This document shows positions 47,982 through 55,976 of a stretch of DNA of 64,000 nucleotides, piece after piece; position 1 is the stretch's first letter; every line of letters starts with the position of its first letter. The DNA lies in NCBI GenBank assembly GCA_015654595.1, contig JAATGQ010000030.1, positions 1-64,000 of the forward strand, read 5' to 3'. The notes beneath the pieces were generated by a model. The model ran no database searches and was not told the origin of the DNA. It saw nothing but the letters and a program-made list of their open reading frames with translations. The DNA comes from Chitinophagales bacterium. GTDB lineage: Bacteria > Bacteroidota > Bacteroidia > Chitinophagales > Chitinophagaceae. Made by a program: the position numbers and the translations under genes.

Positions 47982-49295
47982 TTATTTTGTTATCATTATA
48001 TGATTGTTTTTTATGATCAAATGGTAGTTTGAATTTGTCTTGATGATCTGCAATAAATCGATCAGATACTCGCCATCTTTGGGGATAAGCCCATTTCCGG
48101 CCTTTCCTAAAGTGAGCGTGTCGATATCATTGTCGAAGACCGGGGCATCCAGATTATACCAATTGGAGACCTCAATCAATGATTGCCGTAGGTTTTGTTT
48201 CCTGAAATCAAAGTATCCGAGGTGAGTTGTATTGTCAAATAATTGCTGTCGAAGCAAAGTAGTATCAGTATTGACAACTATAGTTGGACTATTTCTATCG
48301 ATGATGGCTTCCTGACCTTCTTTTACGATCTTTTCGTCGGTTCCGTTTGAGAACTTAACTTTTCCACGGATCATTTTAAGCGATGCCTGGTCTCTATTAG
48401 CGAAGTCCTGGATAGAGAAAGCTGTTCCGATTACCGATATATTGCTCTTGCTGCCTTTTATAAGGCAGTGTCTTGACATGTTTGGCGGAATATCATAACT
48501 TATATCGCCATTCATTTCAAATATTACTTTTTCTACAGAGGTCCCTGCCTGCCAAATGGTGTACGATATACGCGAGCCGCGCATGACGATAAGTTTTATT
48601 CCTGATGGGAGGGAGACATTAAGGGGCGACGAGTTTTCTGGAACGGTGATGCTATGTGTTTCTGGATTTTTATCCGTTCCCTTGTTTGGAAATTTGGCCG
48701 CGGGACCGGGAGTGTAACTCAGGAGATCAGTTTTCGATTTTCTGATAATCCAGCCTTTTGCATTTAAAAAACTTCCTGAGGGAAGGCTGTCGAATCTTAT
48801 CATTCCCGAGTGGCTGGTATTAAATACTATATTGGCAGTGGTGTCTTTGTGCGGGATGGACGAAGCCGACTGGTAGTCGGATGGCTTGTCAATGGATTCA
48901 GATCGATGTCGATGTGTGATAGCAAACGTAGTGAGGAGGATTATCGATACCAATACTGTTAGTCCGATGGCGTTTACCCAAAACGGACGATTGGGGAATG
49001 GCAGGTTTTTTCTGATCTTTCTCCATACGTTTATTTTTGGCATGGTCCAGATATCCGGATCAGGATAAAGTTCATCCAGCATTTTGTAGAATCGCTGATC
49101 CATTTTGTCATAAGGAAGGTTTAACATTAGTTCAAATTCTTTGATGTATTGGCCCGAATGGACATAAGAATCGACAAAAGATTTATTATTCTCAGATTGG
49201 GCGATCCATGCCTCCAGCTCGGTTTTTTCCTCTGGCGTAAGTTCCTTTCGAGCATATTTCGAAAGGAGGTAGCCAATTCTAGAAAGATCAGCCAT
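47982..49295 (-). CDS. FecR family anti-sigma factor (second set)
   Basis: A 437-aa inner-membrane anti-sigma factor. Cytoplasmic N-terminus (IGYLLSKYARKELTPEEKTELEAWIAQSENN), a membrane helix near 115-137 (FWVNAIGLTVLVSIILLTTFAI), the FecR domain with PLNVSLPSGIKLIVMRGSRISY and DQASLKMIRGKVKFSNG, and a DUF4974-type C-terminus (GYFDFRKQNLRQSLIEVSNWYN ... LLQIIKTNSNYHLIIKNNHIMI). It lies between the ECF sigma gene and the SusC-like gene on the same strand, the canonical order. Confidence 0.93.
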   Translation of the reverse strand: MADLSRIGYLLSKYARKELTPEEKTELEAWIAQSENNKSFVDSYVHSGQYIKEFELMLNLPYDKMDQRFYKMLDELYPDPDIWTMPKINVWRKIRKNLPFPNRPFWVNAIGLTVLVSIILLTTFAITHRHRSESIDKPSDYQSASSIPHKDTTANIVFNTSHSGMIRFDSLPSGSFLNAKGWIIRKSKTDLLSYTPGPAAKFPNKGTDKNPETHSITVPENSSPLNVSLPSGIKLIVMRGSRISYTIWQAGTSVEKVIFEMNGDISYDIPPNMSRHCLIKGSKSNISVIGTAFSIQDFANRDQASLKMIRGKVKFSNGTDEKIVKEGQEAIIDRNSPTIVVNTDTTLLRQQLFDNTTHLGYFDFRKQNLRQSLIEVSNWYNLDAPVFDNDIDTLTLGKAGNGLIPKDGEYLIDLLQIIKTNSNYHLIIKNNHIMITK

Positions 49296-49365
49296 GGGTG
49301 TTATTTAATAAAGGTTTAAAAAAGTTGATGTTTCGATGCTTTCCCGAAGACAAAAGAAGAGAAAG

Positions 49366-50025
49366 CTAAAATCTCCCCCAGTGCGGGAAAAAAAATGTAA
49401 AAACTTTATGAGAAAGTAGAAGAGCGATTCCCGCCAGCGTCAATAGATCGGATTTTCTCTTGTTGAAAAGTTTTTTGATCGATTGTATGGCTTTATATTT
49501 CTGTTTGTGTATGTAGTCGGCATTCAGCCCCATACTTTCAGCAATATCACTGGGAGATCGGTTATCAAAATATTGAGAAAGAATAATCTGCCGTTGTTTC
49601 AGAGGCAGTTTTTTCAGGCAATCTTTTAGGAATTCCACTTTTAGTCCGTGTAGCATTTCGACTTTCAGCAGGTCAGTTTCCTGTTCCTGTTCACGGGATC
49701 GGGATAGCGTTTCGTGCAGGGGGTCAAGGTATAAGAGACTATGCCGTTGTTTGAGTACTCTGTTGCATTCATTGATTGCTGCGCGGATCAAATAGTACCT
49801 GATCTCTTCAGATGTATTGAATTGGGTCTGGGTTTTGGCCAGATTTTCAATAGCGGCATGCGCAGCCTCGTCCGCGTCTACGTTCATTCCGCTGGGATCG
49901 TTGAACCTGATGTGACAAAGTGCTCTCACTTCAGCAAAATAATGGATATAAAGCTGATTAAGTGTAGTTTCTCTATCTCGCCTGTTGAAGGCTTCAATAT
50001 CAAACTGTAAATTATCATTAGCCAT
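49366..50025 (-). CDS. ECF RNA polymerase sigma-70 factor (second set)
   Basis: A 219-aa sigma factor. The region 2 analogue is divergent (TTLNQLYIHYFAEVRALCHIRFNDPSGMNVDADEAAHAAIENL ... IRYYLIRAAINECNRVLKQR) and region 4 is clear (CLKKLPLKQRQIILSQYFDNRSPSDIAESMGLNADYIHKQKYKAIQSIKKLF). A C-terminal hydrophobic stretch (LLTLAGIALLLSHKVFTFFF) could touch the membrane and is unusual for an ECF factor. It starts the sigma-FecR-SusC cluster. No promoter match was found. Confidence 0.85.
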   Translation of the reverse strand: MANDNLQFDIEAFNRRDRETTLNQLYIHYFAEVRALCHIRFNDPSGMNVDADEAAHAAIENLAKTQTQFNTSEEIRYYLIRAAINECNRVLKQRHSLLYLDPLHETLSRSREQEQETDLLKVEMLHGLKVEFLKDCLKKLPLKQRQIILSQYFDNRSPSDIAESMGLNADYIHKQKYKAIQSIKKLFNKRKSDLLTLAGIALLLSHKVFTFFFPHWGRF

Positions 50026-50270
50026 GTGAATGAAGTTTTAATGTTTTTGGGAAAGCATGTAGAACCATCATTCATTTCTGGCATCTGTTCGCACGGGAAC
50101 AATCATAGAAGAAGGTGAAATGGCTTGAACAGAAAGAAAGGACTCCTTTCTGAATAGCTTTACGAAGGCTTGATAATTTTAACTAGTGGTCTTCGAATAT
50201 TTTGTAAAACGTTCTTAACTGTCGAATAAATTCGACAGGGTATTTTACGACAATGCGTGGCGCAAAGCCT

Positions 50271-51056
50271 CTATGGTTTTTCTGCCAGCAGCACACGAAG
50301 CTTGTTGTGAAAGACGACATGACCGTCTGGCTGTGTATAATGCTGGATGACGATGTTGACAGCAGCTTCGACTTTTTGGATTCCGCTGTGTTCGATGGCG
50401 CGGGTGACGGGCCCGGCGGAGAGGAGGCCTTCGAGCGCAATAGTAGTGTTGGGATAGTCCCATGTGTTGGGTATATCGTCAACGGTCAGGATGGTGAAGC
50501 CTGCGGCTTCGATTGCTTTTTCGAGGCGCTGGTCTTCGCTTAGCGCAAAGGGACCCGGGGCCCCTGGTGGCGGAGGCGGCATCAGGCTGCCCACTGCTGC
50601 GAGATAGGCGGCTGCTTCGCAATCGGATTTGTTTCCCCAGATCATCGCAATCAGACGGCCCTTTGGTATGAGGACCCGTTTTGCTTCGGCAAAGGCTTTG
50701 GAAATATCGGCTGCATATTGAAAGGAGTTGAAGCCGGTGACTACCTCGTAGCTATCGTCCTGAAAGGGCAGGTCTTCCATTTCTCCAACGAGAAAGGGGA
50801 TTTGCGGTGCGCGTTGTGTTGCCGCTTCCGTGAGTTCGGCTGTCGCGTCGATCCCGGTGATGTACTTTGTATACTGATAAGCCAGGCTGGCAAGCAGGCC
50901 GGAACCGCATCCGATATCCAACAGACGGTCGGCTGGTTTCAGGCCGAGCAATCGTAGCGCATGGTCGTAGCCGGATCGACCGGTGGCTTCCTGGATAGAG
51001 GACCATGCTTTGGGACTGCGTCCCCAGAGATGCGCCTGGATTGCCTGAGAGCCCAT
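50271..51056 (-). CDS. Class I SAM-dependent methyltransferase
   Basis: A 261-aa methyltransferase of the UbiE/Methyltransf_11 type. Motif I RLLDIGCGSGLLASLA, motif II VVTGFNSFQYAADISKAFAEAKRVLIPKGRLIAMIWG, and a C-terminal beta part are visible. A Pro-rich insert (MPPPPPGAPGPF) lies at about 165-178. The frame extends upstream to 51269, but the ATG at 51056 (MGSQAIQAHLWGR) gives the natural N-terminus. Substrate is unknown. It is divergent from the thiolase gene and does not belong to the ECF operon downstream of it. Confidence 0.85.
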   Translation of the reverse strand: MGSQAIQAHLWGRSPKAWSSIQEATGRSGYDHALRLLGLKPADRLLDIGCGSGLLASLAYQYTKYITGIDATAELTEAATQRAPQIPFLVGEMEDLPFQDDSYEVVTGFNSFQYAADISKAFAEAKRVLIPKGRLIAMIWGNKSDCEAAAYLAAVGSLMPPPPPGAPGPFALSEDQRLEKAIEAAGFTILTVDDIPNTWDYPNTTIALEGLLSAGPVTRAIEHSGIQKVEAAVNIVIQHYTQPDGHVVFHNKLRVLLAEKP

Positions 51057-51173
51057 GGTTGTTCGTTTTTGGGAAGGTAGGAAAGTTTTATGAACATTAC
51101 CCCGATATGCTACGAACGGCCCTGGATGGATGACTAACAGCATGTTGGATAATTCGTGTAAATTGCCGGAATT

Positions 51174-52370
51174 ATGAATACTGTATATGTCATTGACGCC
51201 GTCAGGACTCCTATAGGAAAGTATGGCGGAGGGCTTAGTTCTATACGACCCGACGATATGCTGGCGCATGTGATAAAGGCGCTGTTACAGCGAAACCCAA
51301 CCGTGGAACCGGCTGCGATCGAAGACGTTATTGCGGGAGATGCCAACCAGGCTGGGGAAGACAACCGGGACGTGGCGCGTATGGCTGCCTTGCTTGCCGG
51401 TCTGCCGATAACAGTGCCGGGTACTACCGTTAACCGGCTTTGCGCTTCGGGATTGCAAGCCATCATGGATGCATCCAGGGCCATCGCCTGCGGCGACGGA
51501 GACCTGTTCATCGCATCGGGTGTGGAGAGTATGACGCGCGCGCCTTTCGTGATGGCCAAGGCGACGCACGCCTTCAACCGCAGCACGGAAATTCATGATA
51601 CGACGATCGGGTGGCGATTTACGAATAAGAAGCTGGCGGATCAGTATTATCCCTACTCGATGGGAGAGACGGCAGAGAACGTGGCTAAGCGCTGGAATGT
51701 TTCGAGGGAAGCGCAGGATCAGTTTGGCCTGGCTTCACAGCTGAAGTATTTTGCGGCACTGGAAGCTGGTAAATGGGCCGACGAGTTGGCGCCGATAGAG
51801 ATCCTCGGCGGCAAACAAGAGAAGATCTACTTTGACAAGGACGAACAGCACCGGCAGACTTCTATGGAGAAGCTGGCAGCTTTGCGTCCTGCCTTTATAA
51901 AAGATGGCAGCGTTACCGCGGGTAACTCGGCTGGTATAAACGACGGCGCAGCAGCGATGTTGCTGGCCAGCGAATCAGCCGTAAAACGATTTGGCCTTAC
52001 ACCCCGTGCCCGTGTAGTCAGCATGGGTGTCGTCGGCGTAGATCCTGCGATTATGGGCGTTGGTCCGATCCCGGCAACGCAAAAGGCTCTGCAGCGCGCA
52101 GGATTGAAGGCCAGCGACCTGGGTCTGGTGGAATTGAATGAGGCCTTCGCGGTACAGGCGCTTGTCTGTATGAATGAACTTGGATTAGACCCGAATATCG
52201 TCAATGTGAATGGCGGTTCGATCGCGATCGGCCATCCGCTGGGCTGTAGCGGCGTTCGTATTTCGACGACCCTGCTGCACGAGATGCAACGGCGGGATGT
52301 ACGCTATACGCTGGCTACGATGTGCGTCGGTGTTGGACAGGGCGCGGCGATCGTGTATGAGAAGATATAA
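51174..52370 (+). CDS. Acetyl-CoA acyltransferase (thiolase; 3-oxoadipyl-CoA thiolase-like)
   Basis: A 398-aa thiolase. It has the acyl-enzyme Cys in VNRLCASGLQAIMDA, the NEAFA motif, the catalytic His in GHPLGCSGVR, and the second Cys in MCVGVGQGAAIVYE. The N-terminus MNTVYVIDAVRTPIGKYGGGLSSIRPDDMLAHVIKAL is close to the PcaF/PaaJ type (3-oxoadipyl-CoA thiolase, beta-ketoadipate or phenylacetate breakdown) rather than biosynthetic AtoB. No other aromatic-pathway gene adjoins, so the exact role is open. Its stop region is duplicated just downstream. Confidence 0.9.
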   Translation: MNTVYVIDAVRTPIGKYGGGLSSIRPDDMLAHVIKALLQRNPTVEPAAIEDVIAGDANQAGEDNRDVARMAALLAGLPITVPGTTVNRLCASGLQAIMDASRAIACGDGDLFIASGVESMTRAPFVMAKATHAFNRSTEIHDTTIGWRFTNKKLADQYYPYSMGETAENVAKRWNVSREAQDQFGLASQLKYFAALEAGKWADELAPIEILGGKQEKIYFDKDEQHRQTSMEKLAALRPAFIKDGSVTAGNSAGINDGAAAMLLASESAVKRFGLTPRARVVSMGVVGVDPAIMGVGPIPATQKALQRAGLKASDLGLVELNEAFAVQALVCMNELGLDPNIVNVNGGSIAIGHPLGCSGVRISTTLLHEMQRRDVRYTLATMCVGVGQGAAIVYEKI

Positions 52371-52440
52371 CGGCCTGACTTGCCGTGTTTGATGCCGGCC
52401 TGGCGTAGGGATCATCCATGTGAAAATATAGCGGCCGGCT
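52357..52440 (+). repeat. Duplicated stop region of the thiolase gene
   Basis: The gene end ATGAGAAGATATAACGGCC (52358-52376) is repeated at 52418-52436 as ATGTGAAAATATAGCGGCC, with the stop changed from TAA to TAG and a spacer of about 41 bases between copies. It fills most of the 86-base gap to the next gene. Confidence 0.75.
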
Positions 52441-52456
52441 TTTGCGTTGATAAACC

Positions 52457-53047
52457 ATGACTATGGAATTTAGAACCCAACTTGTCGTTTGGCGCCGGAA
52501 CAAGCGGTCTTATGTGGCCTATCTTGGGCTTTTGGTGGCGCTTTCCTCCTTTCTGCTGGTCTTTGTTCCGTCCTGGAATGATTATATCCCTTATGTTTTT
52601 GGCATAGGCGTGGCGATCGTCATCATTGGCGCCGTGATCGCGCGGGGGGATGTCCGGCAGTATGGACTGTCGGAGGAGGAGCTGGTGGTTAGCACGGATG
52701 GGATCACTATCGGCGCGGTTCATTATCCGCTCCGGTTAGTGAAGAATATGGATTTTAACGTGGAGGCGTTTGCGGGGCGATATGTCAATGACCGGGCGAT
52801 GATCTCGGGCTCGCATTCGGATGGGATGACGAATGATCTGAAATTCGAGTCGGGTGGGGCGAAGGTGACGTGCGGGTTCTTTTTGAGGGATAAGGCGCAT
52901 GTGTATGAGCTTGGTGCTGTGTTTGAGGAATTTTATCGGGGGCATATTCCTTTTATTGAAAGGAATAAGTCGAAAAGGACGTATTTGTTTCAGTTTTTGA
53001 GTGGGGCGGAGCTGGAGGCGTTTAAAAGGAAGTATGGGTATGCTTAA
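52457..53047 (+). CDS. Hypothetical membrane protein (196 aa)
   Basis: Two N-terminal membrane helices (AYLGLLVALSSFLLVFVP and IPYVFGIGVAIVIIGAVIA, residues ~20-60) are followed by a soluble beta-rich part with VSTDGITIGAVHYPLRLVKNMDFNVEAF. That arrangement resembles bacterial membrane proteins with a PH-like domain facing the cytoplasm, but I cannot name the family. The coding frame is well supported. Its stop codon is 1 base from the end of the convergent blaR1-like gene. Confidence 0.65.
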   Translation: MTMEFRTQLVVWRRNKRSYVAYLGLLVALSSFLLVFVPSWNDYIPYVFGIGVAIVIIGAVIARGDVRQYGLSEEELVVSTDGITIGAVHYPLRLVKNMDFNVEAFAGRYVNDRAMISGSHSDGMTNDLKFESGGAKVTCGFFLRDKAHVYELGAVFEEFYRGHIPFIERNKSKRTYLFQFLSGAELEAFKRKYGYA

Positions 53048-53048
53048 T

Positions 53049-54572
53049 TTATGATCGATTGTATTGCTTCGCCTGCTGGCTTTGATAACGGACTATCCCT
53101 TCCAAAATATTGCGGGCGATCTTTTCTCGGTTCTGGTCGTTGGACACGAACGCAAGGTCCTGGCTGTTGTTGATGTTGCCGCACAGGATCAGGATCGAGG
53201 GCATCGTTGCACTCTTCAAAACCCAGGTCCCTTCTCTTCTCTCTCTCAGGCTTTGAGCCGTTGTATAGGTTGACTTCAAAGACTCTATCATATCGGACCC
53301 TGCCTGCCGACACTGTTGGTAGTGGCTGTTGTCGGGAGAGATATAGATCGTGAATCCACGCTGCTCGCTGCTGTTGCTGGCATCGGTATGCAGCGATACA
53401 AAAAGATCGGCGCGCTGTTCGGCAGCAAACTGGGTCCGGTAAACCAGCGACTCGCGGATCGACGCTTTGTCTCCGGAAAGCTCGTCTCCGCTCCGCGTTA
53501 ACAACACATTGACATGATAGGCAGCGCTAAGCTCTTTAATCTTGAGCGCTAATGCCAGGTTGAGATCCTTTTCTTTGTAGTCGCCCGCAATAGCGCCTGC
53601 ATCCGACCCGCCATGACCCGCGTCGATCACGACAGTGAACTCGGACATGCCCATTGTTTTGGGACCGGTCGGATCAGAGGAATGGATACTTTTTGCAAAA
53701 GCGCAAAGCAATAGAAACAGCAAGGGTAGAACCATCAGGCGGCTGGCGTAGCCAGGGGCCTTTGTTGTGAACTTTGTAATCATAGTTATTCGACGTTTGA
53801 TTGGTGACTGAAAGAAGGGATGCAAAATGGCAGAAGACTGACGGACCGTTTGCCATACCAGCATCTCGGCATATTGAAAGCGATTGCCGCTTGCCGCCGC
53901 ATGGGCGTCGGCCTGAAACTCATGGATGGTCCGCAATTCCCGGTATAGTAAATGAAAGAAAGGGTTGAACCAGAAAAGGATCAACTGTGGTCTAACGAAT
54001 AGCAGATCAAGCGTATGCTTTTGCCGGACATGATATAACTCGTGCTCGAAGATTTGCCGACCCTCCGGTGTTTCGGAGTCGAGTTGCTCACTCCAGAAGA
54101 TATTCTTCAGAAAGGAAAAGGGCGCCCCGGGTTCAGCGGTGATGAAAAAGGAAATGTTGTGTTTTGTCTCGCGGCTATATTTTGCCGGCAACCGAAGGAC
54201 ATACATGATCTGTCTGACAAACGCATAGATCAGATAGCCGGCTATACTGGCATAGAACAACAGGAGTGCTGTCGACCATAATGAAATACCATTGGCCGGA
54301 GCGGCTGGCCTGGGGCTAGACTCCTGCCAGTCGCCAGGAGTGATCGCATGCAACGCGCCGGAGACATTGGACAAGGTATGATGGCTCATGACTGCCAGTC
54401 CAGGCAAGGACGTCAAGGGCAGCAACAGCGAAGCGGGGATTGCAGCCAGCAGATACCAGCGATTAAAGCGGTGGAAAGAACGATCCCTCAGCCAAAGCCT
54501 GTAGTACCCCAGGAGTAACCCGGACAGAATGATGACTTTTAGTATGTATACCAGCAGCGTGGTCATGGGCAT
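53049..54572 (-). CDS. BlaR1/M56 family membrane metallopeptidase fused to an N-acetylmuramoyl-L-alanine amidase-like domain
   Basis: A 507-aa fusion. The N-terminal ~290 residues form an M56 (BlaR1/MecR1) peptidase: four membrane helices with the zinc motif HELYHVRQKH, preceded by a short cytoplasmic loop. Usually this senses an antibiotic or cell-wall signal through a C-terminal domain and cleaves BlaI. Here the C-terminal ~195 residues are an Amidase_3 fold: DAGHGGSDAGAI (first Zn His), KEKDLNLALALKIKEL (Zn Glu), SLHTDASNS (second Zn His). The usual catalytic Glu of the 'V L V E x G' strand appears as Leu in PSILILCGNINN, so the domain may bind peptidoglycan rather than cut it. It lies 3 bases after blaI. 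Confidence 0.88.
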   Translation of the reverse strand: MPMTTLLVYILKVIILSGLLLGYYRLWLRDRSFHRFNRWYLLAAIPASLLLPLTSLPGLAVMSHHTLSNVSGALHAITPGDWQESSPRPAAPANGISLWSTALLLFYASIAGYLIYAFVRQIMYVLRLPAKYSRETKHNISFFITAEPGAPFSFLKNIFWSEQLDSETPEGRQIFEHELYHVRQKHTLDLLFVRPQLILFWFNPFFHLLYRELRTIHEFQADAHAAASGNRFQYAEMLVWQTVRQSSAILHPFFQSPIKRRITMITKFTTKAPGYASRLMVLPLLFLLLCAFAKSIHSSDPTGPKTMGMSEFTVVIDAGHGGSDAGAIAGDYKEKDLNLALALKIKELSAAYHVNVLLTRSGDELSGDKASIRESLVYRTQFAAEQRADLFVSLHTDASNSSEQRGFTIYISPDNSHYQQCRQAGSDMIESLKSTYTTAQSLRERREGTWVLKSATMPSILILCGNINNSQDLAFVSNDQNREKIARNILEGIVRYQSQQAKQYNRS

Positions 54573-54575
54573 AGT

Positions 54576-54944
54576 TTAACGTGATTTCTGAGCTGTCTTG
54601 ATCTGTTGAAGCAATTCCTCCAACTCCTGCAGACTGATCTTTTTATCGTCGACGAACTGCGAAACGAGCTTTGCAGCGCTGTCCTCGAAGTAGCCTTTTA
54701 CCAGCTGGTTGGCCGAGGACTTTCCATATTCTGTCTTGGAGATGGTTGGCTCGTAAAGGTTATTGCGCCCCTGCGTGGTGTAGGTGACATAGCCTTTTTC
54801 AACGAGTATCTTTAAAAGGGTGGCTATGGTATTGGAATGTGGACGGGGCTCGGATGTGGCGTCGAGGATGTCTTTCAGAAAGCCCTGGCCGAGCTGCCAT
54901 ATGACCAGCATAACCTGCTCTTCCGCTTTTGTCAACGGTTTCAT
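54576..54944 (-). CDS. BlaI/MecI/CopY family transcriptional repressor
   Basis: A 122-aa winged-helix repressor. The DNA-binding part is KPLTKAEEQVMLVIWQLGQGFLKDIL ... PHSNTIATLLKILVEKGYVTYTTQGRNNLYEPTI; the C-terminal helices mediate dimerisation (YFEDSAAKLVSQFVDDKKISLQELEELL). In this family the membrane M56 partner cleaves the repressor to derepress the operon. The blaR1-like partner follows directly (3 bases). The upstream promoter contains two dyads that fit BlaI operators. Confidence 0.94.
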   Translation of the reverse strand: MKPLTKAEEQVMLVIWQLGQGFLKDILDATSEPRPHSNTIATLLKILVEKGYVTYTTQGRNNLYEPTISKTEYGKSSANQLVKGYFEDSAAKLVSQFVDDKKISLQELEELLQQIKTAQKSR

Positions 54945-54946
54945 TA

Positions 54947-54996
54947 AACTAAGTTTTTAGTTAAACGAAGCTATGACTAAATATTTAGTTATTCAA
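54947..54996 (-). promoter_or_regulatory. BlaI-type operators and promoter of the blaI-blaR1 operon
   Basis: On the minus strand TTG at 54994-54996 and TAGCTTCG at 54966-54973 are separated by 20 bases, fitting the Bacteroidota -33/-7 layout. The spacer contains the perfect palindrome ACTAAATATTTAGT (54976-54989). A second dyad AACTAA-N4-TTAGTT (54947-54962) covers the expected start site. Binding by BlaI would block both sites; the assignment is inferred from position and dyad symmetry. Confidence 0.6.
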
Positions 54997-55245
54997 AAAA
55001 ATTGAAGATTTTTTTTTCGCGTGCGGACGGACAGGGGCGGATTTTGCGGGGCGATGAAAAGTGGGCGGGTTGGCTTTGTGAAGGTCAAATATAGGACGGA
55101 AGTCGGCGGCCTAGCGCGCGGCTGACTCGGCCGGCAGTGGAGATAGCCGAGTAATCGGGCGGTGTAAAGGTGGAGTGGTACTCTCAACGACCTCAAATGG
55201 CCTATGCTTGTACGGCTTTAAAGTAAGGAAATTGTACCTTGTAGG
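54997..55245. other. Intergenic region between blaI and the M24 peptidase gene
   Basis: About 250 bases. Near 55086-55093 the minus strand reads TATATTTG, a second perfect -7 element that could give a longer blaI transcript. Upstream of the M24 gene a TACCTTGT at about 55234-55241 is a weak -7 candidate. No ORF or RNA is recognised. Confidence 0.4.
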
Positions 55246-55920
55246 ATGGATACGATCAAAACAAAATTGATGGAGGCCGAAGAAAAAGCGGCCGGGCTAT
55301 TCAAGGCGGCAGAAGACCGCGGACTTATCGTTGCCGGCAAAACGGAAAAGGAATTGAACGAAGAAATGTTTGTCCTTGCCAAAGAGCTTTTCGGCATCGA
55401 AAAATACTGGCATAAACGCATTATCCGCAGCGGGCCTAATACGCTACAGCCCTATAATGAGAATCCGCCCACGCTGACCCTGCAGCCCGACGATATTCTC
55501 TTCTTTGATTTTGGTCCCATCTTCGAAGACTACGAGGCAGACCTGGGAAGAACTTATGTGATAGGAAATGATCCTGTCAAACAAAAGCTGCGAAACGATA
55601 TCGAAACTGGCTGGAAGGAAGCCAAAGACTGGTTCCACCAGCAGACCCGGCTGACCGGCGCCGAATACTTTGAATACATCGTGGAATTAACGGGCCGCTA
55701 TGGCTGGGAATATGGGGGTGAGATAGCCGGGCACCTGATCGGGCATTTTCCGCATGAGAAATTGGAAAAGGGAAATTATGGATTATATGTACATCCCGGA
55801 AATCACAATGACATGTTTGCGCCGGATGAGCAGGGGAAAAAAAGGCATTGGATATTGGAAATGCACTTTGTAGATCGGCAAAGACAAATAGGCGGATTTT
55901 ACGAGCAGTTGTTGACATAA
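55246..55920 (+). CDS. M24 family metallopeptidase (Xaa-Pro aminopeptidase-like)
   Basis: A 224-aa two-metal peptidase of the pita-bread fold, shorter than full Xaa-Pro aminopeptidases because the N-terminal domain is absent. Metal ligands appear in FFDFGPIFEDYEADLGRTY (two Asp), GEIAGHLIGHFPHE (His), ILEMHFVD (Glu) and GGFYEQLL (last Glu). The helical segment QKLRNDIETGWKEAKDWF matches the family. Substrate is unknown. Its stop lies within the A-tract of the terminator serving the convergent gene. Confidence 0.86.
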   Translation: MDTIKTKLMEAEEKAAGLFKAAEDRGLIVAGKTEKELNEEMFVLAKELFGIEKYWHKRIIRSGPNTLQPYNENPPTLTLQPDDILFFDFGPIFEDYEADLGRTYVIGNDPVKQKLRNDIETGWKEAKDWFHQQTRLTGAEYFEYIVELTGRYGWEYGGEIAGHLIGHFPHEKLEKGNYGLYVHPGNHNDMFAPDEQGKKRHWILEMHFVDRQRQIGGFYEQLLT

Positions 55921-55953
55921 AAAAGCCCCCAAATGCGACTAACATTTGGGGGC
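55919..55953 (-). terminator. Terminator of the LMW-PTP/hisS/DUF4836 operon
   Basis: GCCCCCAAATG (55925-55935) pairs with CATTTGGGGGC (55943-55953) around a 7-base loop. Read on the minus strand it is followed by TTTTTT (55924-55919). It lies 23 bases after the last gene of that operon. Confidence 0.9.
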
Positions 55954-55976
55954 GTATCAAGGATGAGGGAGGGGGC

